A stretch of 64,000 bases of DNA from JANRIG01 sp033765235 (GTDB lineage: Bacteria > Bacteroidota > Bacteroidia > Cytophagales > UBA9547). The stretch lies in the NCBI GenBank assembly GCA_033765235.1, contig JANRIG010000012.1, forward strand, positions 8,190 to 72,189, in the 5' to 3' direction. Of the stretch, positions 1 to 10,063 are shown piece by piece. The notes below the pieces were generated by a model. It was given only the letters and a program-made list of their open reading frames with translations. It did no database searches and was not told the origin of the DNA. The translations under genes and the position numbers were made by a program. The stretch's first letter is position 1; every line of letters starts with the position of its first letter.

Positions 1-151
1 CCATAAATAATCCGGTGGGTATCAGTACTCTCTGCAATGATTTTACGGTAATTTCGGCATCTGTATTTGCCTGCAAATCAAGACCTGCAGAATGTGGTGT
101 TTGATATTTGGGAAGTTCAAACTTGCTTTGGTTGATAATTTTTATTTTCAT
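1..151 (-). CDS. dut: dUTP diphosphatase, N-terminal part (cut by window edge)
   Basis: Reading leftward from the ATG at 151, about 50 codons are open to the window edge. They carry the first part of the trimeric dUTPase fold: an LPKY-x-TPHSAGLDL segment (family motif 1, with the conserved Asp) and then IPTGLFM. The enzyme hydrolyses dUTP to dUMP and pyrophosphate, keeping uracil out of DNA and supplying the ThyA substrate. The start overlaps the stop of the upstream nuclease gene as ATGA (148-151), so translation is probably coupled. About two thirds of the protein lies outside the window. Confidence 0.85.
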   Translation of the reverse strand, partial: MKIKIINQSKFELPKYQTPHSAGLDLQANTDAEITVKSLQRVLIPTGLFM

Positions 152-1062
152 TCAGCATTATCTATTAATATCTTGTCAATCTCTTTTTCAGTAAGTCCGG
201 TAAGCGATGCAATGTCATTTTTATTCAAACCCATCTTTTGTGCATTCTTTATTATTTGCAATAAGTTTTCTAATTTACCTTTTTCTATTCCTTTTTCTAT
301 TCCTTTTTCTATTCCTTCTTGTAATCCTTTGTTTGTTGCTGTCTCTATGGCATAATCATAAGTGTTTTGGTTATCTCTATCTACTTTTAAACTCATGATA
401 TATTTTTCAAACTCAACTCTACCAAATTTTGCAAGCTCAGCAGTCTCAAATGCTTGCACAAATACACTGTCTTTGAATATAACCGGTATGTTTTCACAAT
501 CTTCCAAATGCTTAATAAAGTATAGCCACTGGTCTAATCTGGTGATTAGTTGCTCTTCTGTTTTAGTAAAATTCGGCATCTCAAGATATATGTAAGTAAG
601 TTTGTCATAAAATACTTTACCATTTTGGTCTTTTAACTTTATAATATGCAACACATCATTCCTGTCAGCTTCGTTTTTGTAGTCATTAAATGCAAAGTCT
701 AATATACCAATGCAGTAAACAGCTTTGAGATTATGGTTCCAGTAACCTTTCTCCGCTTGTTCTATGATTGGAAATGTAGAATAAAATATTGTACGTTCTC
801 TAAAATAGTTTTGCTTAGCCTTTTGCAATTCTACTATGAATTTTTCGCCGCTTTCGCTTTCACAATATATATCATATACAGCTTTTCTAAAATCATCAAT
901 GTAGCCTAACTGTTCAGAGTTTTTGAAACTGAGCGACTTGATTTGAGACTCTTTGGGCAATAAAGAGTTTAAAAAATCTATCAGTATAGGCTTGCTGGCC
1001 TCTTCTCCAAATATTTTTTTAAACCCAAAATCTGTAAAAGGATTTACATACTTAGCTTTCAT
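148..1062 (-). CDS. Rpn / PD-(D/E)XK transposase-like nuclease
   Basis: This 304-residue protein belongs to the Rpn (recombination-promoting nuclease; 'PD-(D/E)XK nuclease family transposase') group. The N-terminal VNPFTDFGFKKIFG block is the family signature. The nuclease core shows Asp64, then Glu78-Leu-Gln80-Lys. Near the C-terminus a short Ile-Glu-Lys-Gly repeat, encoded by a 12-bp DNA repeat around 270-320, leads into a charged helical tail. A longer frame begins at a TTG at 1077, but the ATG at 1062 precedes the family N-terminus directly and is preferred. The gene overlaps dut by 4 nt. Family members are linked to DNA cleavage and RecA-independent transfer; whether this one is active is not known. 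Confidence 0.8.
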   Translation of the reverse strand: MKAKYVNPFTDFGFKKIFGEEASKPILIDFLNSLLPKESQIKSLSFKNSEQLGYIDDFRKAVYDIYCESESGEKFIVELQKAKQNYFRERTIFYSTFPIIEQAEKGYWNHNLKAVYCIGILDFAFNDYKNEADRNDVLHIIKLKDQNGKVFYDKLTYIYLEMPNFTKTEEQLITRLDQWLYFIKHLEDCENIPVIFKDSVFVQAFETAELAKFGRVEFEKYIMSLKVDRDNQNTYDYAIETATNKGLQEGIEKGIEKGIEKGKLENLLQIIKNAQKMGLNKNDIASLTGLTEKEIDKILIDNAE

Positions 1063-1106
1063 ATTGCAAAAATACAAATTTATTGATGTTTATTAACCAT
1101 TTACGC

Positions 1107-1114
1107 TAAATTTG
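1107..1114 (+). promoter_or_regulatory. Bacteroidota -7 box for yidC
   Basis: TAAATTTG matches TAnnTTTG, with a TTG at 1083-1085, 21 bp upstream, as a possible -33 element. The predicted 5' UTR is about 25 nt before the ATG at 1144. Confidence 0.5.
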
Positions 1115-1143
1115 CACTCCCTGATATTTGAATACCTATTATT

Positions 1144-2934
1144 ATGAATAACTCTGTAGAACGTAACCAAGCCATTGGTGTGGTGATTATCACCGGCCTG
1201 ATTTTGGCTTATTTTACTTTTTTTTCCAATACCTCCGATGATAAAAAGCAGGTGGCAAATCCTATAAAAAAAACTATTATTGCAAATAATTTTCAGAACC
1301 AACCAGACTCGTCTTTGCAAACCATGCGGGCAGCAGACACTTCTCAAATACCTGTTAGTGAGCAAATAACAACAGTAGAAAACAAAAATTTAGTACTTCG
1401 TTTTTCTAATAAAGGGGCTTTGCTAACAGACGTAAAACTTAAAAATTTCAAATCTTATTACAAAGATACTGTCTCTCTTATCTCCCAGGACTATAACAAG
1501 TACACACAATCATTGGCTACTGCCTCCGGCAAAATACTATTATCTGATTTGTATTATAACATATCAAAATCACAAACAGCGGATACTACCATAGTCAAAT
1601 ATGAAACCATATTGCCTACCAATCAAAAATTGGCATATACATATATCATACCTCCTGTGGGTTATACAATCAAATACAAAATTGACATTGAGAGTAATAA
1701 AAATAGTGATTATGAGCTCACACTTATATGGAATCATATATTAAAACGTATAGAAAAGGACCTGCAAGCAACACGAAATACCTCTACCATCACCTACAGA
1801 CAGACAGACGGTACCTATAGCTCACTATCCGAAAATTCTACAGATGTACAAGAAAAAACGGTGAATAACCTTAATTGGCTTGCATACAAACAAAAATTTT
1901 TCACCACAGGCATAATATCGGACGGCAACATAAGTGCCGCCACTATCAAGTCTGAGCCTGAAACATCAGACTCTACAGTGATAAAAACATTTGCCAGTAC
2001 AATCACTCTTTCACAAAAAGACATGTCATCAAAACCTACCTTTACACTATTTTTCGGTCCAAATAAGCTATCAGTTGTGCGGCCCGTAGCTACTGATTTT
2101 GTAGAAAATGTATACCTCGGATGGCCGGTAATCAACACTATAAACCGCTACACCATAGCCCCGCTTTTTGCATTTTTAGAAAAATTCATGTCAAACTATG
2201 GCATCATCATCATACTCATGGTGCTCATTATCAAAATAGTATTGTTTCCGCTGTCATTTAAGGCTTACCAATCTATGGCAAAAATAAAAGTGCTGAAGCC
2301 TGAGCTTGACGAAATCAAAGCCAAAGCCGGCGATGACATGGGACTTATGCAGCAAGAGCAAATGAAATTGTACAACCAAGTAGGGGTAAACCCCATCAGT
2401 GGATGTATTCCTGTGCTTTTGCAGATGCCTGTGTTGCTTGCTATGTTCAACTTTTTTCCCAATGCCATAGAGCTGCGCCAGCAGAGTTTCTTATGGGCAG
2501 AAGACTTATCGTCATACGACTCTATTGCAAGCTTGCCTTTTAGTATTCCATTTTATGGCGACCATGTGAGCCTATTTGCACTACTCATGACAGCATCTAC
2601 GCTGCTATACACATGGTACAACAGCCAAATGAATGTATCAAGTATTACCGGCCCTATGATGGCTATGCAGTATATCATGCCATTAGTATTCATGTTTGTG
2701 ATGAATACCATGCCTGCCGGACTTAGTTTTTATTACTTTGTATCTAATATGGTCACTATAGGTCAGCAATACATAATAAAACTTTTTGTAGATGAAAAAG
2801 CCATACGCGCCAAGCTCGAAGACAACAAAAAGACCGCTACTACACGCAAGCCCAACCGCTTTCAGCAGCGACTGATGGAGGCTATGGAGCAGCAGCAGGA
2901 GCTTAAGAAAAAGTCGGGTAAGGGCAAAAAGTAA
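1144..2934 (+). CDS. yidC: Membrane protein insertase YidC
   Basis: This 596-residue YidC/Oxa1 insertase places proteins into the inner membrane, with or without SecYEG. It has an N-terminal signal-anchor helix (residues about 11-29), a large periplasmic domain (about 30-345), and the conserved insertase core from about residue 350: the first core helix with its FPLSFKAYQSM end, a cytoplasmic loop, the NPISGCIPVLLQMPVLLAMF hairpin region, and three further helices. The C-terminus is basic and Gln/Lys-rich, fitting ribosome contact. The start follows a good -7 box and length is usual for Bacteroidota. It is divergent from the Rpn-dut pair and monocistronic as far as can be seen. Confidence 0.96.
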   Translation: MNNSVERNQAIGVVIITGLILAYFTFFSNTSDDKKQVANPIKKTIIANNFQNQPDSSLQTMRAADTSQIPVSEQITTVENKNLVLRFSNKGALLTDVKLKNFKSYYKDTVSLISQDYNKYTQSLATASGKILLSDLYYNISKSQTADTTIVKYETILPTNQKLAYTYIIPPVGYTIKYKIDIESNKNSDYELTLIWNHILKRIEKDLQATRNTSTITYRQTDGTYSSLSENSTDVQEKTVNNLNWLAYKQKFFTTGIISDGNISAATIKSEPETSDSTVIKTFASTITLSQKDMSSKPTFTLFFGPNKLSVVRPVATDFVENVYLGWPVINTINRYTIAPLFAFLEKFMSNYGIIIILMVLIIKIVLFPLSFKAYQSMAKIKVLKPELDEIKAKAGDDMGLMQQEQMKLYNQVGVNPISGCIPVLLQMPVLLAMFNFFPNAIELRQQSFLWAEDLSSYDSIASLPFSIPFYGDHVSLFALLMTASTLLYTWYNSQMNVSSITGPMMAMQYIMPLVFMFVMNTMPAGLSFYYFVSNMVTIGQQYIIKLFVDEKAIRAKLEDNKKTATTRKPNRFQQRLMEAMEQQQELKKKSGKGKK

Positions 2935-3017
2935 TTTTTTTTTGACAATTATTTACCCCATTTTTTGCAATCTTATCAATAATACATAAGACTCATTTAA
3001 TAAATATACTACTATTA

Positions 3018-3036
3018 TTAAGTAAGAATTACTTAA
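3018..3036. repeat. 8-bp inverted repeat, possible operator
   Basis: TTAAGTAA-GAA-TTACTTAA is a perfect inverted repeat with a 3-nt spacer, about 100 bp upstream of the OmpA-like gene. There is no T-run after it, so it is not an obvious terminator. Chance is possible in such AT-rich sequence. Confidence 0.25.
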
Positions 3037-3132
3037 ATATTGTCAGTGTAAGCAATTCAGAAGCCTCGTTTCAAGAATAAATATTATATTATTGTTATCC
3101 TCATGGTTACTTTTTGCGTATAACAAGTATAA

Positions 3133-4554
3133 ATGAAAAAAATATTACATGTTAGTTATCGTTTATATCATTATATTTGCGTTGAAGTATTTGAAAAAGT
3201 AACTTCATCTATTGTGGCTAAATACAAGTGTTTTATACTAATTTTTTTACTTTTAGGCAGCACCAAAAGTTATGAACAGGTACTTGTATCAAATACCAAA
3301 TCTTACACAAATGCCTCGAAAAAATCAGATAGTAAATTATTAAGTTCAAAAAAAACGGTTAAGAAAAAACAAGGTAGTGCAGGTATGGTGGCTGTGAAAA
3401 AAATGCGCCCGATTGGCATTAACCACGACAAACTTACCACCCAAAAGTCAAAAGGGTCAAATAGAGGAGCTACACTTTTTACTAATATCAGAGATATATT
3501 TTGTGTATCGTGCCGAGCCGAAAACAAAACCGAATGCCCTGATATTGACAGAAAATCTGAAAATAACTTTGAATACGACCCGGGAGCATCCAATTACTCC
3601 AAAGCCAATCTGGTACGCTCCTCCAACTCTGTGCATTTTGATGTAATAGCACTCGACGACATACATTTAGACATTCCTGCATTTAAGCAATTTAAAAACA
3701 ATATGACAGACTTCACTTCCGATGGTGAGCACCAGTTTCAAGCTATTTTACAAAAGATAGGAGTGTTTTTGGGGGCAAACTATGAAGGCAAAGGTGTGAC
3801 ACTCAATATTATAGGCTCAGCCTCACAGATACCTACCAGTTTTGACCCATCTAAGCCCAACAATAATATAAACCCGGACGGAAGCTCAATATTGGGCAAA
3901 ACGAGCATTGCCAACAACAAAATGCTTGCCAAAGCACGTGCAGATGAGCTTGCCAAAAGAATAATGGCAGTATTTCCCAGTATCAACATAATGACACCCA
4001 AACTGGAAGATATAAAAATTGGGGACACAAAATGGACCAAAGCAGAGCAACATGCCCTTAGCAAAGCATATCTGAAAGGCGATAAGGAAGGTATGATGCA
4101 GGTATACGAGCCATTTCAGAAAGACCAATGGGTGAAAGTGGAGTCCAAAGAACGTGCATCAAAAACTATACAGCCTGAGTCTATCAAAATGTATATGGTA
4201 TCTACTATTCCTCACCTCAAATATGAGATAAATGGAGTGGAAAACACTGTAAAGTCTGTATTTATTGTATCAAAAAACACATATGACCGCATTGGTGATA
4301 ACTTTACCTTTGCTACTGTACAAGCCAGAGATGAGTTTTTGGATAAAATGAACCTAAAAATACATTATGAGAAAAAAAACAATATCATACGTTGGTATTT
4401 GCTCAATGGAGAAGAAGAGATAAATGCTTTTAAAATACAAGATTATGAAACTAAGGTATATACATTGTACCAAATGGGAATAGTGGACAACTTAGACGAA
4501 AACATACTGGAGCAGCATATCATAGCTGAGGTCATGAGTAAGCACCAAAAGTAA
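3133..4554 (+). CDS. Secreted protein with OmpA-like region, function unknown
   Basis: This 473-residue protein was not recognised with certainty. A hydrophobic stretch at residues 33-43, followed by a Ser/Lys-rich linker, looks like a signal peptide with an unusually long N-terminal part; no other in-frame Met lies in between. The middle (about 190-290) has a strand-helix pattern, with VTLNIIGSAS followed by NNKMLAKARADELAKRI, resembling the peptidoglycan-binding OmpA fold, where a GhtD strand precedes the N..LS..RA helix. The N-terminal third is rich in Lys and Ser. It stands alone between yidC and an M15 peptidase; envelope location is inferred. Confidence 0.5.
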   Translation: MKKILHVSYRLYHYICVEVFEKVTSSIVAKYKCFILIFLLLGSTKSYEQVLVSNTKSYTNASKKSDSKLLSSKKTVKKKQGSAGMVAVKKMRPIGINHDKLTTQKSKGSNRGATLFTNIRDIFCVSCRAENKTECPDIDRKSENNFEYDPGASNYSKANLVRSSNSVHFDVIALDDIHLDIPAFKQFKNNMTDFTSDGEHQFQAILQKIGVFLGANYEGKGVTLNIIGSASQIPTSFDPSKPNNNINPDGSSILGKTSIANNKMLAKARADELAKRIMAVFPSINIMTPKLEDIKIGDTKWTKAEQHALSKAYLKGDKEGMMQVYEPFQKDQWVKVESKERASKTIQPESIKMYMVSTIPHLKYEINGVENTVKSVFIVSKNTYDRIGDNFTFATVQARDEFLDKMNLKIHYEKKNNIIRWYLLNGEEEINAFKIQDYETKVYTLYQMGIVDNLDENILEQHIIAEVMSKHQK

Positions 4555-4635
4555 TGGTAAGATTTTTAGAATTATTTTTTTTACTGTTGAAAAAATAGAG
4601 ACTCATATTTGATATTTTTACAACATGCATATCTT

Positions 4636-5376
4636 ATGAATAGAAAAAACTTTTTAATTAATCTCGGATTATTCACATATGCCTCATTTTTAAGCACTTA
4701 TTCATGGTCTTTCACTCCAGAGTATGATGAAATAATGGGTATTTGCAGACCCGACACGCTATGCACGGATGAGATAAAGCTACGACATGAAGCCTATGAT
4801 GCGTTTTATGAAATGTATCATAGTGCCCTCAGGCAAGGTATATACATACATATATCATCATCATACCGCAGTTTTTATGCACAGCAAAAAATTTGGGAAA
4901 AAAAATACAAGCAACTTGCAACGAAAGGTAATGTGAGTACAGAAGATATTGTATCAAATATTGTACAATATACAGCCATACCCGGCACCTCAAGGCACCA
5001 TTGGGGCACAGACTTTGATGCTGTAGATGGTATGGGCTACCTACATGAAAACCCACTTGACACTTTGCACTATAAATCTTCGGGCGACTATGGCTACCTA
5101 TACCATTGGCTTACAGAAAATGCCCATAAATATGGTTATCATCAGGTATATACACTTGATAATAAACGTCAGGGCTTCAAGTTTGAACCTTGGCACTATT
5201 CCTATAAGCCATTGGCAGTAAAGTACTTGCGCTACATGTCACAGATACCGTTTCACACCCTTGACATATATAAAACTATTCCCGGAAGTGAAGTATTTAT
5301 GAATGAGAATTTTATGAAAAAATATATACAAAGCCACATGATGGGTATCAATTCTCAATTAATGTATGATGAGTAA
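4636..5376 (+). CDS. M15-family D-alanyl-D-alanine carboxypeptidase (VanY-like)
   Basis: This 246-residue exported metallopeptidase resembles VanY/LdcB enzymes that trim D-Ala from peptidoglycan stem peptides. It shows HISSSYRSFYAQQ, then SRHHWGTDFD, which fits the S-x-H-x(2)-G-x(3)-D zinc motif (His121 and Asp128 from the chosen start), and EPWHY with the catalytic Glu and third zinc His. The N-terminus MNRKNFLINLG plus a hydrophobic run is a signal peptide. The frame opens at 4609, but the ATG at 4636 gives the better signal peptide. The position where the family often has Ala is Asp here (G-T-D-F-D). Confidence 0.82.
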   Translation: MNRKNFLINLGLFTYASFLSTYSWSFTPEYDEIMGICRPDTLCTDEIKLRHEAYDAFYEMYHSALRQGIYIHISSSYRSFYAQQKIWEKKYKQLATKGNVSTEDIVSNIVQYTAIPGTSRHHWGTDFDAVDGMGYLHENPLDTLHYKSSGDYGYLYHWLTENAHKYGYHQVYTLDNKRQGFKFEPWHYSYKPLAVKYLRYMSQIPFHTLDIYKTIPGSEVFMNENFMKKYIQSHMMGINSQLMYDE

Positions 5377-5440
5377 ATGTGAGTAATGAGTATTTTATCT
5401 GCCAAATTTTTATACATAAAAAATATATTAATCAAGTAGC

Positions 5441-5498
5441 CATTACAGATAATATGAAGCAAGTTTTATATTAACCAATTGTGCATTTATCTGTAATG
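5441..5498. repeat. 12-bp perfect inverted repeat between convergent genes
   Basis: CATTACAGATAA (5441-5452) is matched exactly by TTATCTGTAATG (5487-5498), with a 34-nt loop. It lies between the ends of the M15 gene and ftsH, so a shared transcript-end structure is plausible, although no strong T-run follows on either strand. Confidence 0.4.
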
Positions 5499-5544
5499 CA
5501 GTGATAGTACACCCATACAATATTTCAGCACAGATATTAGGTGG

Positions 5545-7689
5545 CTATTCTTTCACTACTTCTTTGTCTTTTGCCACCTCTTTGCTCTCAGGAGAGGCAT
5601 TGTTGTCATCAGTTTCTTTATCCTCTTTGGGTTCTTCGCCTATTTGCTCCATAAATTGTTGATAGGCAGTTTGTTTCTCAAATGGCCGCTTACCTATGAG
5701 AGTTACTAAATCTTGCTGAAAAATGATTTCGCGTTTGAGCAGTTCTTGGGCTATTATTTCCAATTGCTCTCTTTTTTCGGTGAGCAGTTTGCGGGTGTGC
5801 ACATACGCTCTCTCTACCAACTTGCGCACCTCTTGGTCTATGGTTTCGGCGGTAGCTTCAGAGTATGGTTTGTTAAATGAGTAATCGCTTTGCTTGGAGT
5901 CATAGTATGAGATGTTGCCTATTTTATCGTTCATACCATATATAGTTACCATGCTGTATGCCATTTTGGTGATTCGCTCTAAGTCACTCAATGCTCCTGT
6001 AGATATTTTTGAGAATACTATATCTTCGGCCACCCTACCCCCGAGCGACATGCACATCTCGTCAAAAAGTTGCTCATTGGTGTATAGAAATTGCTCTTTG
6101 GGTAAATATTGGGCATAGCCCAAGGAGGCTATCCCGCGAGGTACTATGCTTACTTTTACAAGTGGGTCGGCATGCTCCAAGTACCAGCCTGCCACAGCAT
6201 GACCGGCTTCGTGGTATGCTACTATAAGCTTTTCTTCGGGCGAAATTATTTTTGATTTTTTTTCCAATCCTCCAATTACACGGTCTATAGCTGCCTGAAA
6301 GTCTTCCATATCTATTTTTTCTTTGCCGTTGCGGGCAGCTATGAGTGCGGCCTCATTGCACACGTTCATGATTTCTGCACCAGCAAAACCGGGTGTTTGT
6401 GCTGCAAGTTTTTTTGATTCTACGTCTTCTTCCAGTTTCAGAAGTCCCATGTGCACCCTGAATATTTGCTCTCTACCTTTTATATCGGGCTTGTCTATAG
6501 ATATTTGCCTGTCAAACCTGCCCGGACGCAGCAAAGCTGAGTCCAATACATCGGGGCGGTTGGTAGCAGCCAATATGATTACACCTGAATCTGTGCCAAA
6601 GCCGTCCATCTCCACTAATAGTGAGTTGAGGGTATTTTCTCTTTCATCATTAGCTCCTACCGCCATACCTCTGCCTCTGTGGCGCCCAATGGCATCTATC
6701 TCATCTATAAATATGATACATGGTGCTTTTTCTTTGGCTTGTCTAAAAAGGTCGCGTACTCTGGCAGCTCCTACACCTACAAACATTTCTACAAAATCTG
6801 AGCCTGAAAGTGAGAAGAATGGTACTCCTGCTTCACCCGCTACTGCTTTGGCAAGCAATGTTTTGCCTGTGCCCGGAGGCCCTATCAATAGCGCACCTTT
6901 GGGTATCTTGCCTCCTAATGCGGTAAATTTTGAAGGATTTTTTAAAAATTCTACTATTTCTTTTACTTCCTCTTTTGCTTCATCCAGCCCTGCTACATCC
7001 TGAAAGGTGATTTTTACTTTGTTGTCTGCATCAAATAATGCTGCCCTTGACTTACCTATGTTAAAGAGTTGCCCTCCGGGTCCTCCTATGTTTGACATAC
7101 GACGCATCATATACCAAAAGCCTACTGCCAGTATGATAAAAAAACCATAGCTGAAAAGCCACGTCATAAAATCTTGTCTTTGGTCTATCTTATAGCCTAT
7201 CTGCTTGTCTTTATTTATTGACTTTTGAAGCCTGTCAAAATCATCCTTAAACGAAACCGGAGATATGATTTGAAACCTGTAATGTGGACCTTGTACCAAA
7301 GGAAATGGACCACGGTCTTGCAACTCTTCTATATATTTTTTGTTTTTAAGTGCTTCCTCTTTCAAGGTCACCTCCACAGTGCGGTCGTTTACTATCACCA
7401 CTTCTTTGAGGTCGTGGCTCATGAGCATGTCTTCAAATCTCTTTTGGGTAATCTCTACTGTGGCAGAGGAGCGGGTCACATATACCAATATAGTGAAAAA
7501 CAGCATTAATCCAATAATAATATAGGTCTGCAAATTTGAGCCGGATTCGGGTCTTCTGTCCTTATTGTTTTTGTCTTTGCCATTGGGCAGTAAATTAGGA
7601 AATATAAAAGGTCGTTTTTCTTTAGTATCACCACTCTGCGTTGAAGGGGTTGCCTGCGTGTCAGGATTTTTTATTTTGTTTTCAGCCAT
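5545..7689 (-). CDS. ftsH: ATP-dependent zinc metalloprotease FtsH
   Basis: This 714-residue membrane AAA+ protease degrades misfolded or regulated membrane and cytosolic proteins. Two membrane helices (about 54-72 and 175-193) flank a periplasmic domain. The AAA module has Walker A GPPGTGKT (270-277), Walker B IIFIDE (325-330) and the second region of homology with arginine fingers (about 378-394). The protease site HEAGH is at 493-497. The N-terminal 50 residues are charged and Pro/Asn-rich, a common Bacteroidota extension, and the C-terminus is acidic. It follows rsfS by 24 nt on the same strand and is probably co-transcribed with it. Confidence 0.97.
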   Translation of the reverse strand: MAENKIKNPDTQATPSTQSGDTKEKRPFIFPNLLPNGKDKNNKDRRPESGSNLQTYIIIGLMLFFTILVYVTRSSATVEITQKRFEDMLMSHDLKEVVIVNDRTVEVTLKEEALKNKKYIEELQDRGPFPLVQGPHYRFQIISPVSFKDDFDRLQKSINKDKQIGYKIDQRQDFMTWLFSYGFFIILAVGFWYMMRRMSNIGGPGGQLFNIGKSRAALFDADNKVKITFQDVAGLDEAKEEVKEIVEFLKNPSKFTALGGKIPKGALLIGPPGTGKTLLAKAVAGEAGVPFFSLSGSDFVEMFVGVGAARVRDLFRQAKEKAPCIIFIDEIDAIGRHRGRGMAVGANDERENTLNSLLVEMDGFGTDSGVIILAATNRPDVLDSALLRPGRFDRQISIDKPDIKGREQIFRVHMGLLKLEEDVESKKLAAQTPGFAGAEIMNVCNEAALIAARNGKEKIDMEDFQAAIDRVIGGLEKKSKIISPEEKLIVAYHEAGHAVAGWYLEHADPLVKVSIVPRGIASLGYAQYLPKEQFLYTNEQLFDEMCMSLGGRVAEDIVFSKISTGALSDLERITKMAYSMVTIYGMNDKIGNISYYDSKQSDYSFNKPYSEATAETIDQEVRKLVERAYVHTRKLLTEKREQLEIIAQELLKREIIFQQDLVTLIGKRPFEKQTAYQQFMEQIGEEPKEDKETDDNNASPESKEVAKDKEVVKE

Positions 7690-7713
7690 TTTTATTCGTT
7701 TTTTAGTAAATAA

Positions 7714-8079
7714 TCAATATTTAGTGATTTCAGCATCACCCCACAATTCTTCTAAACCATAAAATTTTCTTTTATCTTTTTGGAATATATGAGCTACTAC
7801 ATCTATGTAGTCTATCAAAATCCATTCCTTATTGGTTTTTCCTTCTTCACTTTTGGGGTGAGTATTTAACTTTTGCCATACTTCTTGCTCCACAGCATCT
7901 GATATGGCATCGAGATGTGTGCCGGATGTACCAGAGCAAATAACAAAATAATCGGCAATAGCGTTTTTGTTTTTGGTAAGATTTATCACCATCACTTCCT
8001 CTGCTTTCTTGTCTATCATGCCTTTGGCCACTATTTCATGCAGCTCAAAGGTTGATTTTACATTTTTCTTTTTCACCAT
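7714..8079 (-). CDS. rsfS: Ribosome silencing factor RsfS (Iojap family)
   Basis: This 121-residue protein binds ribosomal protein uL14 and blocks joining of the subunits when nutrients are short. Family features are A-DYFVICSG-TSGTHLDAI, then EWILIDYIDVVAHIFQ and a terminal FYGLEELWGDA block. Length is typical. It is the first gene of the rsfS-ftsH pair, a common Bacteroidota order, and is divergent from birA across 43 bp. Confidence 0.95.
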   Translation of the reverse strand: MVKKKNVKSTFELHEIVAKGMIDKKAEEVMVINLTKNKNAIADYFVICSGTSGTHLDAISDAVEQEVWQKLNTHPKSEEGKTNKEWILIDYIDVVAHIFQKDKRKFYGLEELWGDAEITKY

Positions 8080-8104
8080 TTATTATTGCATATCTTGCAA
8101 TCTG

Positions 8105-8112
8105 CAAAATTA
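8105..8112 (-). promoter_or_regulatory. -7 box for rsfS-ftsH
   Basis: On the minus strand TAATTTTG matches TAnnTTTG exactly. It would give a 5' UTR of roughly 20 nt to the rsfS ATG at 8079. Confidence 0.45.
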
Positions 8113-8122
8113 ATAAAATATT

Positions 8123-8851
8123 ATGTATTTGCCATTTCAAAATACATCATTTATCGGAAATAATATTATGTATCTGCCAATATGTCATTCTACTAATGAT
8201 TACATAAAGGAAAATATAGATAATATAAATATGAAAAACGGCACTATTGCCATAGCAAGAGAGCAAACGAATGGGCGCGGACAAAGAGGTAATAAGTGGG
8301 TGAGCAATCCGGGCGAAAATCTTACTTTCAGCATACTTATAGATAACGCATTTGAACATAGCTTTGTGCTCACTCAGTTAATATCTGTATCTGTATGTGA
8401 AGTGCTATTGAGCTACAGTATCAATAACATAGCTGTAAAATGGCCTAATGATATACTGGTTGGGCACAAAAAATTGTGTGGCATATTAATAGAAAAGTAT
8501 AAAAACAAATACATAGCAGGAATAGGCATAAATGTAAATCAGCAGAATTTTGGATATCTTAATGCTACTTCTATGTATAATGAATGTGAACATAATTTTG
8601 ATATCTATAAAGTACTCAATGAAGTATGTATTAATATAGAAAACAACTTACCAGATGTGCAAAACTTAAACATATTAAGAACAAAATACCTTAATTTGCT
8701 ATTTGGATATCAAAAACAGCGTACATATATGTATGATGGCAAGACTTGCACGGGTATTATTGAAAAAATATATGACGATGGCAAAATAGGCATGGATATT
8801 GATGGCAATAAACTTATATTGGGAAATAGAGAAATAAAATACGTACTATAA
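8123..8851 (+). CDS. birA: Biotin--[acetyl-CoA-carboxylase] ligase
   Basis: This 242-residue monofunctional (group I) biotin protein ligase makes biotinyl-AMP and attaches biotin to the carrier protein of acetyl-CoA carboxylase. The catalytic domain shows [21 protein letters not shown] (the biotinyl-AMP-binding glycine-rich loop), VKWPNDILV and GILIE, followed by a small C-terminal SH3-like part. There is no N-terminal helix-turn-helix, so it should not act as a repressor. Its stop overlaps the ribBA start by one base (TAATG), so the two are probably translated together. Confidence 0.93.
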   Translation: MYLPFQNTSFIGNNIMYLPICHSTNDYIKENIDNINMKNGTIAIAREQTNGRGQRGNKWVSNPGENLTFSILIDNAFEHSFVLTQLISVSVCEVLLSYSINNIAVKWPNDILVGHKKLCGILIEKYKNKYIAGIGINVNQQNFGYLNATSMYNECEHNFDIYKVLNEVCINIENNLPDVQNLNILRTKYLNLLFGYQKQRTYMYDGKTCTGIIEKIYDDGKIGMDIDGNKLILGNREIKYVL

Positions 8852-10053
8852 TGTTGAATACCATAGAAGAAGCTTTAGAAGATATTAAAAAGGGTAAAAT
8901 AATCATTGTGGTAGATGACGAAGACCGTGAAAATGAGGGAGATATGATATGTGCCTCAGAGCTCATCACTCCTGATATTGTAAACTTTATGAGCAAAGAA
9001 GCACGCGGACTTATATGCGTGGCACTTACCGAAAATAGATGTGAAGAACTTGGGCTTAACCTGATGGTAGGGCACAATACTTCGCTGCACGCTACCCCCT
9101 TCACAGTATCAGTAGACCTGCTGGGGCAAGGCAATACCACCGGCATATCTGTACAAGACCGCGCCCAAACCATACAGGCTCTGGTAAATACAAACACCAC
9201 CCCTGACCAACTGGCAAAACCGGGGCATATATTTCCCCTGAAATCTAAAAATGGGGGAGTGCTGCGTAGGGCAGGTCATACAGAAGCAGCTGTGGACTTT
9301 GCTCGGCTTGCAGGATTGAAACCCTCGGGGGTGTTGGTAGAAATCTTGCGTGAAGATGGCAGCATGGCACGGCTGCCTGACCTGCGAATAGTAGCCGATA
9401 GATTTGGTATGAAGTTGGTTTCAATACGTGACTTGATATCTTACAGGCTTATCAATGAAACACTTATAGAAAAAGAAATATCTGTGAACCTGCCCACCAA
9501 GTGGGGCAACTTTGACCTGGTGGCATATAAACAACTTAATACTGACGAAGAACATTTGGCACTCATAAAAGGCGAATGGGCTCCCGGCGAACCTGTATTA
9601 GTACGTGTGCACTCATCATGCATGACCGGCGATATATTCGGCTCTTGCCGGTGCGACTGTGGCGAGCAACTACAAGCGGCCATGAGGTTGGTAGAGTCAG
9701 AGGGCAAAGGAGTAGTACTTTATATGAATCAGGAAGGCAGAGGAATAGGATTAATCAACAAACTCAAAGCCTACAAACTGCAAGAGCAAGGTCTTGATAC
9801 CGTAGAGGCAAATATTAAATTAGGCTTTGGTATGGACCACCGTGACTATGGCATAGGTGCTCAAATACTCCGCAACTTGGGCTTAACTAAAATTAAGCTC
9901 ATAAGCAATAATCCTACCAAAAGAGCCGGGCTGCTTGGATATGGACTGGAAATAATAGAAACTGTGCCTATAGAGATAATTCCAAACCCTCACAATGAAA
10001 GCTACCTATTGACCAAGCGCGACAAAATGGGACACAATATTTTGAAAAAATAA
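8851..10053 (+). CDS. ribBA: Bifunctional DHBP synthase / GTP cyclohydrolase II
   Basis: This 400-residue enzyme starts both branches of riboflavin synthesis. The N-terminal half (about 1-200) makes 3,4-dihydroxy-2-butanone 4-phosphate from ribulose 5-phosphate; [10 protein letters not shown] and AGHTEAAVD are its acidic metal-binding and catalytic motifs. The C-terminal half (about 205-400) opens GTP; Cys257, Cys268 and Cys270 in the CMTG-x(7)-RCDCG stretch are the zinc ligands, and NQEGRGIGL is the catalytic loop. The usual RPGH of DHBP synthase is KPGH here. It starts within the birA stop codon, and recJ follows after 10 nt. Confidence 0.96.
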   Translation: MLNTIEEALEDIKKGKIIIVVDDEDRENEGDMICASELITPDIVNFMSKEARGLICVALTENRCEELGLNLMVGHNTSLHATPFTVSVDLLGQGNTTGISVQDRAQTIQALVNTNTTPDQLAKPGHIFPLKSKNGGVLRRAGHTEAAVDFARLAGLKPSGVLVEILREDGSMARLPDLRIVADRFGMKLVSIRDLISYRLINETLIEKEISVNLPTKWGNFDLVAYKQLNTDEEHLALIKGEWAPGEPVLVRVHSSCMTGDIFGSCRCDCGEQLQAAMRLVESEGKGVVLYMNQEGRGIGLINKLKAYKLQEQGLDTVEANIKLGFGMDHRDYGIGAQILRNLGLTKIKLISNNPTKRAGLLGYGLEIIETVPIEIIPNPHNESYLLTKRDKMGHNILKK

Positions 10054-10063
10054 TAAATTCACG

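Noticed and set aside
1074..1082. TAAAATTTG on the minus strand as a -7 box for the Rpn gene
   Set aside because: The spacing inside the box is one base too long, so it is only a near-match.
6323..7003. 226-codon plus-strand frame within ftsH
   Set aside because: Entirely antisense to the conserved AAA domain of ftsH; composition reflects its complement.
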